Of a stretch of 64,000 nt of DNA, positions 59,286 through 64,000 are shown in pieces. The translations under genes and the position numbers were made by a program. Source of the stretch: Jacaranda mimosifolia (lineage: Eukaryota > Streptophyta > Magnoliopsida > Lamiales > Bignoniaceae); contig CM032123.1 in assembly GCA_018894105.1 (NCBI GenBank), positions 2,977,001 to 3,041,000 on the forward strand, written 5' to 3'. How positions within the stretch are numbered: the stretch's first letter is position 1; each line of letters opens with the position of its first letter. The notes beneath the pieces were generated by a model, which worked only from the letters and a program-made list of their open reading frames with translations, searched no databases and had not been told where the DNA came from.

Positions 59286-60016
59286 TAATTTAAAAGAAAA
59301 ACTTTATAATAGAATGTCTTTGGGATCCCATGCCAAATGGCCTCCTAGACTTTGAAAGATTACTCACAAAGGTATAATGAATGTTTGGTGATAAAATTAG
59401 AGACCTTGTGAAAAGTTCAACTATTTTTCTACGCATAACCCTCGACTTTAACAAGGAGAAAATGAATAAAAAGCAAAATCTAATCCACCAACTTAATTAT
59501 TTCTAAGAGGTCGCTTTCTACGTTTGCATGTGACAAAGTAAACAAGGCTTCAGCTTTATAAAGTTTGGTGACTTTTCCAAATTTCCTTAAATTTGTTTTC
59601 TATGTTTAGGTTCTATTGCATTTCATTTTCTTCGCATTTTTGATCAAATATATGTGCTTTTTGTCTCGAGGAAAAAAGTGATGAATCAAGGAATTTGCTC
59701 ATTTGTTTTTATTTATATAGTGATTTATATCATATATAAAAATTATTAAAATTTAAATTTCAAAGTTCACATATATAATACGAGAGCAATGTCATTTAAC
59801 CAATTAATTACTCAATAAAAAGATAATTTGTTCACTGCATTCATGTCCTGCATTGAATTCATCGATCGACATGAATGTGCGGTTTGAATTGAACTCACAA
59901 GCACATAATTCCACCTCTTCTTATAAATTTTGATACCTCAAAGAGACTCTTATATTAAGATATAGGACATTATAATTTATTTTTTAAATTAAATAATATA
60001 TCTGGTTCATGGCCAA

Positions 60017-60547
60017 TTAAAAGTAGAAGGCGCTCTAGTGGAATCTTTACGGACAGAAAAAGATTGTAGTCCGTTTGATAACGATCGAGTTACATTGCTT
60101 CTTTGGCCTGAACCGAGGAATCCCTTAGATATGATGCAAAATGGATCTTGTTCTACCTTTGATCAGAGACTTCTCTATGAAAAATACAAATCGGAGTTTG
60201 AAAAAGGGGAGGGGGAAAGAGCCCCTGACTCACAACATATAGAGGTTGATTTATTCAATCACATAGTTTGGGCTCCTAGAATTGAAGCTCTTGGGGCTTT
60301 CTATTTGATTGTATCGAAAGGCCCAATAAATTGGGATTTTCCTATTGGTCCATGTCATTTCGGAGCAAGCGGATCATTTATGATGAAGAGGATGAGCTTC
60401 AAGAGAATGATTCAGAGTTCTTGCAGAGTAAAACCATATAGTACCAAACACGAGATAGATCTTTTAAAAAATAAGACTTTTTTTCAAATAAGTCAATTTA
60501 TTTGAGACCCTGCAGATCCGCACTTTTTCCTATTCAAAGATCACCCT
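60017..60547 (+). pseudogene. ycf2: Plastid-derived (NUPT) ycf2 3'-part fragment, right copy
   Basis: The better-preserved copy. A 155-codon open stretch (60038-60505) includes [34 protein letters not shown] and [11 protein letters not shown], recognisable as the C-terminal part of plastid Ycf2. After WAPRI the frame is shifted relative to the plastid protein, and past the stop the next bases ('gaccctgcagatccgcactttttcc') still follow ycf2. Neighbouring sequence is AT-rich nuclear DNA, so only a piece of about 0.5 kb is present. Confidence 0.85.
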
Positions 60548-61543
60548 GCTAGCTCTGTGTTTTCAATTATTTATTTTTTATAAGCTAGTTAAAAAAATAA
60601 TAGCTAGATTTTATAATGTAGCAAGTGGATCATTTACTTCAAAACTAGACACTAATATATAATATACAAACAAATGAGTCATATGGACCTAAAAAATTAG
60701 TAGAAAAATGAATTCCAAACTGTCAACCACCTGTCACACTTAAAAAATTTATAAAAAAAAAAAGAAAGAAAGAAAGAAAGAAAGGGAGCAATTAATTCAA
60801 TCAGGTGATAATCCATCACAAGCCTTTTATAAAGTCCAAAGACATAGTTATAATGAAGACAATAATGATACCCACTAAGCTTAATTAACCCATAATAGAT
60901 AAAAACAAAATAAAGAAGAAATCTTCAAATCCCAGATAAATTAAAGTCCCAGTCTTTTGATGCCTGTCTATGACCCCACCATTACATTCCATCATGACAG
61001 CCAGAAAAATTCAAGGAATAAAATTATTCAAAAAAAAATGATTACAAGAAAGAAGAAGAGTAACAATGGGAAAAGAATTTAGAGAGATAATAAGCAGAGA
61101 GCAGAGTCATTTTCCTGTCTTCCTCCTTGTCTTGGGAGATCCTAACATAACCAAGAAAACAGGCATACTCCCAAATCCAGTCACCATAAATTTCCTAATT
61201 TGAGAAAGGTTATCTTGAAGCTTTGTTGCCCACTAGAGTTAGGAACCATAAGTGTTTCTCTGTTTCGTTGTTAAACCCAAAAACTGTAAAATTCCTTTGT
61301 TTTCAAGTTCTCAAACCGTTGATGTTCATTGGAAGCCCTAGTTTTGGGGACCTTGGAGCTTCAATTTTCGTCCACTGTTACAAGTTTTTGAGAGTTGAAG
61401 CACTGATTTAGGTACCCTTTGTTCTCGATTTTGTTTTCCCCAAATTCAATTAAGCAAATATCCTCTTGCTAGAGTTTCGAATTTAGCCGGCATTCCGGAT
61501 TCAAAACCCTAAAACAGGCTAAGTTACAGGGTAAAATTGAAGG

Positions 61544-63955
61544 ATGACGACTCGAGGGAGCAGATCGGAGAAGGTGAAGAGAATATTCCAGCAATTCGAT
61601 GCGAATCGAGATGGGGGTTTGAACCGGGACGAGATGGCGGCTCTGGTGGTGGCCGTGAACCCTCGGGTTAAATTCAGTGACGAGCAAATTAGTGCAATTC
61701 TCGACGAGGTTTTCCGGACATATGGAGAATTCATCGACGGTGAAAAAGGCCTCACCTTTGACGGCCTCCTCCGTACTTATGACGATGGAGCTGGTGACGT
61801 GGACCGAGATTTTGATGCCCTTGGCCTCGAGCTTAAACCATTGGAGGAGAAGAATGGAATTTCACAAGCATCCGAAGAGGCGGCCTCGTCTTCGTCCGTC
61901 GCAGATGAGCGTGTAATGGAGCCCCATAAGAAGCAACGCACTGCTGCCTGGGCTGCTTCCCCTAACCACGGCATTGTGTTTGACGATACGTGGAAGCTTG
62001 TGGATGATCTGGAGGTTTTGATTAAGAGATTGAAAACAAAACAGTTGAAGGATGGGAAGATAAAGAATGATAATTCAGATGTTTTCTCAGATCCTGGATG
62101 GTCTAGGGAGCTTGGCCCGTCGAGTGAGATTTCAGACAAGAGAGTGATTTGGGATGAGTCAGGGCCTGATTACGCAGCTTTTGTGAAAGAGTTGGGGGTT
62201 TTGAGGTCGAGGGCCGATAGGGCACGGTCGAGAGCTGAGGCTTTCGATGGACAAATGGCCATCGGTCGTGTGTTATACGAGCATTATCTATTTAAGGAGG
62301 CTTTGGTGAGTTTTAAGAGGGCTTGTGAATTGACGCCATTTGATGTGAAGCCACACTTTAGAGCTGGGAATTGTTGGTATGTGCTTGGGAATCATAGTGA
62401 GGCCAAAGGGGAGTTTCTGCTTGCATTAGAGGCAGCAGAGGCTGGTGGGAATCAGTGGGCGTATTTATTGCCTCAGATTCATGTAAACTTGGGGATCGCA
62501 CTTGAAGGTGAAGGTATGGTTCTTAGTGCTTGTGAGCATTATAGGGAAGCTGCTATTTTGTGTCCCACTCATTTTAGAGCTTTGAAGCTTTTGGGCAGTG
62601 CTCTTTTTGGTGTTGGGGAGTATAAGGCGGCCGTGAAGGCCTTAGAGGAGGCCATTTATATGAAGAACGATTATGCAGATGCACATTGTGATTTGGCTTC
62701 TGCTTTACATGCTATGAGTGATGATGAAAATGCAATCAAGGAGTTTCAGAAGGCAATTGATCTAAAACCTGGCCATGTGGATGCTTTGTACAATTTGGGA
62801 GGGCTATATATGGATATGGGTAGGTATCAGAGGGCTTCGGAGATGTATACTAGGGTCTTGGGCGTGTGGCCAAACCATTGGCGGGCACAGCTAAATAAGG
62901 CTGTCTCTTTGTTAGGAGCTGGAGAAACTGAGGAAGCTAAGAAGGCTTTGAAAGAAGCTTTGAAAATGACAAACAGGGTGGAATTACATGATGCTATATC
63001 ACACTTGAAGCAACTTCAGAAGAGGAAGTTGAGGGGGAATGGGAATGGTAATGGTGAGGCGGCCTTCATTACTGTGGAGCCCTCAAAATTTAAGGTTGTG
63101 GGTGAGAAAACGACATTAAGGCCAGAACTAGCTATTGCGCTTGATATTAGAGCCTTTCAGAGGATCACTAGATTGAACCGGTGTGAGGTTGAACTAATAA
63201 AGAAGGAAATGAGTGAAGGAGATGCGCCAATCTCCTATTCAGGGAGCGGTGTGCCTGAAAAGTCAATACGCAAGGCTTCCTTGGAAGGAATTCTTCGCAA
63301 GTTAGTTAGTTTCTTGAAACCCGAAACTTTTGTAGGAGCCGTCAAAGCTATAAACCAGAAAATCCTGTGTTTGTTGGATGACTCTGAGTCAGGCCGGGTA
63401 GATTTAGGCATGTTTTTTGCTGTCCTTGCCCCACTCTGCGGTGGCTCTGCAGATAAACGGAAGCAGATTGCATATGATGCACTCTTATGGCGACCTGTGA
63501 ATGAAGGTAATACACAGATAAAGAAGGCTGACGCCCAGAGATACATCAAACTCTTGAGGGCCATCTACATTCCTTCCCATGGGATCAGTGAAATGCTGGA
63601 AATGCATGGAGAAACAGATAACTCCTTGGTTTCCTTGCAAGAGTTTGTTGCCATGTTTGATGATCCAGAATGGGGCTTTAGCATTATGTCTATTTTGTTG
63701 AAGCTTGAAACCGGGGATAGGAGCCGGCATGGCAGCCATGTTTGTGCTACTTGTCGCTATCCCATCATCGGTTCTCGTTTCAAGGAGATGAAATCTCACT
63801 TTAGCTTGTGCAGTCAATGTTACTGTGAAGGAAAAGTGCCTTCTTCTTGCAAGCAGGAAGAGTACAGATTCAAAGAATATGCAAATGAGGCAGAAGCTGT
63901 GAAAGATAAATGCTTGTGGTTTGGTTCTAAAGGCTCCTCTCCTGGTGGCTCTTAG
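61544..63955 (+). CDS. EF-hand, TPR and zinc-finger protein (At1g05150/At2g32450 type)
   Basis: Intronless frame of 803 residues, close to the length of the Arabidopsis proteins annotated as calcium-binding TPR proteins. An N-terminal EF-hand has the loop DANRDGGLNRDE (19-30), with all calcium ligands and the position-6 glycine in place. A linker rich in acidic and Ser residues follows, then a run of TPRs at about 235-480 (for example YADAHCDLASALHAM, HVDALYNLGGLYMDMGRYQ). A middle helical region leads to a C-terminal ZZ-like zinc finger (CATC, CSQCYC at about 734-763). Molecular function is not established; scaffold or calcium-responsive adaptor is an inference. The start is the only upstream ATG in frame and is shared with the truncated copy. 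The TAG stop is followed by a 3' UTR running off the window. Confidence 0.93.
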   Translation: MTTRGSRSEKVKRIFQQFDANRDGGLNRDEMAALVVAVNPRVKFSDEQISAILDEVFRTYGEFIDGEKGLTFDGLLRTYDDGAGDVDRDFDALGLELKPLEEKNGISQASEEAASSSSVADERVMEPHKKQRTAAWAASPNHGIVFDDTWKLVDDLEVLIKRLKTKQLKDGKIKNDNSDVFSDPGWSRELGPSSEISDKRVIWDESGPDYAAFVKELGVLRSRADRARSRAEAFDGQMAIGRVLYEHYLFKEALVSFKRACELTPFDVKPHFRAGNCWYVLGNHSEAKGEFLLALEAAEAGGNQWAYLLPQIHVNLGIALEGEGMVLSACEHYREAAILCPTHFRALKLLGSALFGVGEYKAAVKALEEAIYMKNDYADAHCDLASALHAMSDDENAIKEFQKAIDLKPGHVDALYNLGGLYMDMGRYQRASEMYTRVLGVWPNHWRAQLNKAVSLLGAGETEEAKKALKEALKMTNRVELHDAISHLKQLQKRKLRGNGNGNGEAAFITVEPSKFKVVGEKTTLRPELAIALDIRAFQRITRLNRCEVELIKKEMSEGDAPISYSGSGVPEKSIRKASLEGILRKLVSFLKPETFVGAVKAINQKILCLLDDSESGRVDLGMFFAVLAPLCGGSADKRKQIAYDALLWRPVNEGNTQIKKADAQRYIKLLRAIYIPSHGISEMLEMHGETDNSLVSLQEFVAMFDDPEWGFSIMSILLKLETGDRSRHGSHVCATCRYPIIGSRFKEMKSHFSLCSQCYCEGKVPSSCKQEEYRFKEYANEAEAVKDKCLWFGSKGSSPGGS

Positions 63956-64000
63956 CTTTTCATGTGCAAATCTTTTGGTTGATCTTTTAATGTGTCCCAA

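Larger units (their letters stand above)
55968..61967 (+). repeat. Tandem segmental duplication, right copy (6.0 kb with insertion)
   Basis: Same order of landmarks as 52430-55961; after removing the transposon at 56884-59285 and one target-site copy the two units are nearly equal in length. A short filler (about 6 bases) separates the copies at 55962-55967. This copy continues without a break into the rest of the EF-hand/TPR gene, so it marks the original end of the duplicated segment. Confidence 0.9.

Noticed and set aside
1..64000. CRISPR arrays, operons, prokaryotic features
   Set aside because: The window is plant nuclear DNA; the tandem arrays lack short identical repeats with unique spacers.

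Overview
The window is nuclear DNA of a dicot-type flowering plant. Genes are intron-bearing with GT-AG splice sites, intergenic DNA is very AT-rich, and the proteins belong to plant families. I could not fix the species. Five genes or gene pieces are supported: VHA-c (V-ATPase proteolipid, +, 11776-13378), a CGI-58/ABHD5-type hydrolase-acyltransferase (+, 22337-27129), an intronless LRR receptor-like kinase of the MUSTACHES-LIKE type (-, 30882-34271), a 14-coding-exon KIN-7 kinesin (-, 46888-50664), and an EF-hand/TPR/zinc-finger protein of the At1g05150 type (+, 61544-63955) with a truncated upstream copy at 55538-56047. They look like unrelated housekeeping, signalling and cell-division genes that happen to be neighbours; nothing suggests a shared pathway.

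Layout. 1-11.7 kb is gene-poor and full of small DNA transposons: hAT-type MITEs with 8-bp target duplications, two abutting Tourist-like MITEs, tRNA-derived SINE-like pieces and a 2.0-kb element with about 500-bp terminal inverted repeats and a 9-bp target duplication. 11.7-13.6 kb is VHA-c. 14.67-21.4 kb is a rearranged endogenous pararetrovirus (Caulimoviridae) with a 1.64-kb inverted duplication and no integrase. 22.3-27.1 kb is the hydrolase, with a MITE in intron 5. 28.5-29.6 kb holds two MITEs. 30.9-34.3 kb is the receptor kinase. 38.4-45.06 kb is a 6.66-kb Mutator-like element whose degenerate transposase ends flank tandem arrays rich in AGTAC/AGTAT words. 45.3-45.7 kb looks like a small LTR-flanked (TRIM-like) element. 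46.9-51.7 kb is the kinesin with an inferred 5'-UTR intron.

52.43-61.97 kb is a tandem segmental duplication. Each copy carries a nuclear insertion of plastid ycf2 3'-end DNA and the promoter plus 5' end of the EF-hand/TPR gene. The left copy stops inside the gene and makes a 169-codon chimeric reading frame. The right copy keeps the whole gene and later received a 2.4-kb Mutator-like element with a 9-bp target duplication that the left copy lacks, so the order of events can be read: plastid insertion, duplication, transposition.

All calls come from reading the sequence; no alignment or database search was run. Exon joins were checked by reading frame and by recalled family consensus.
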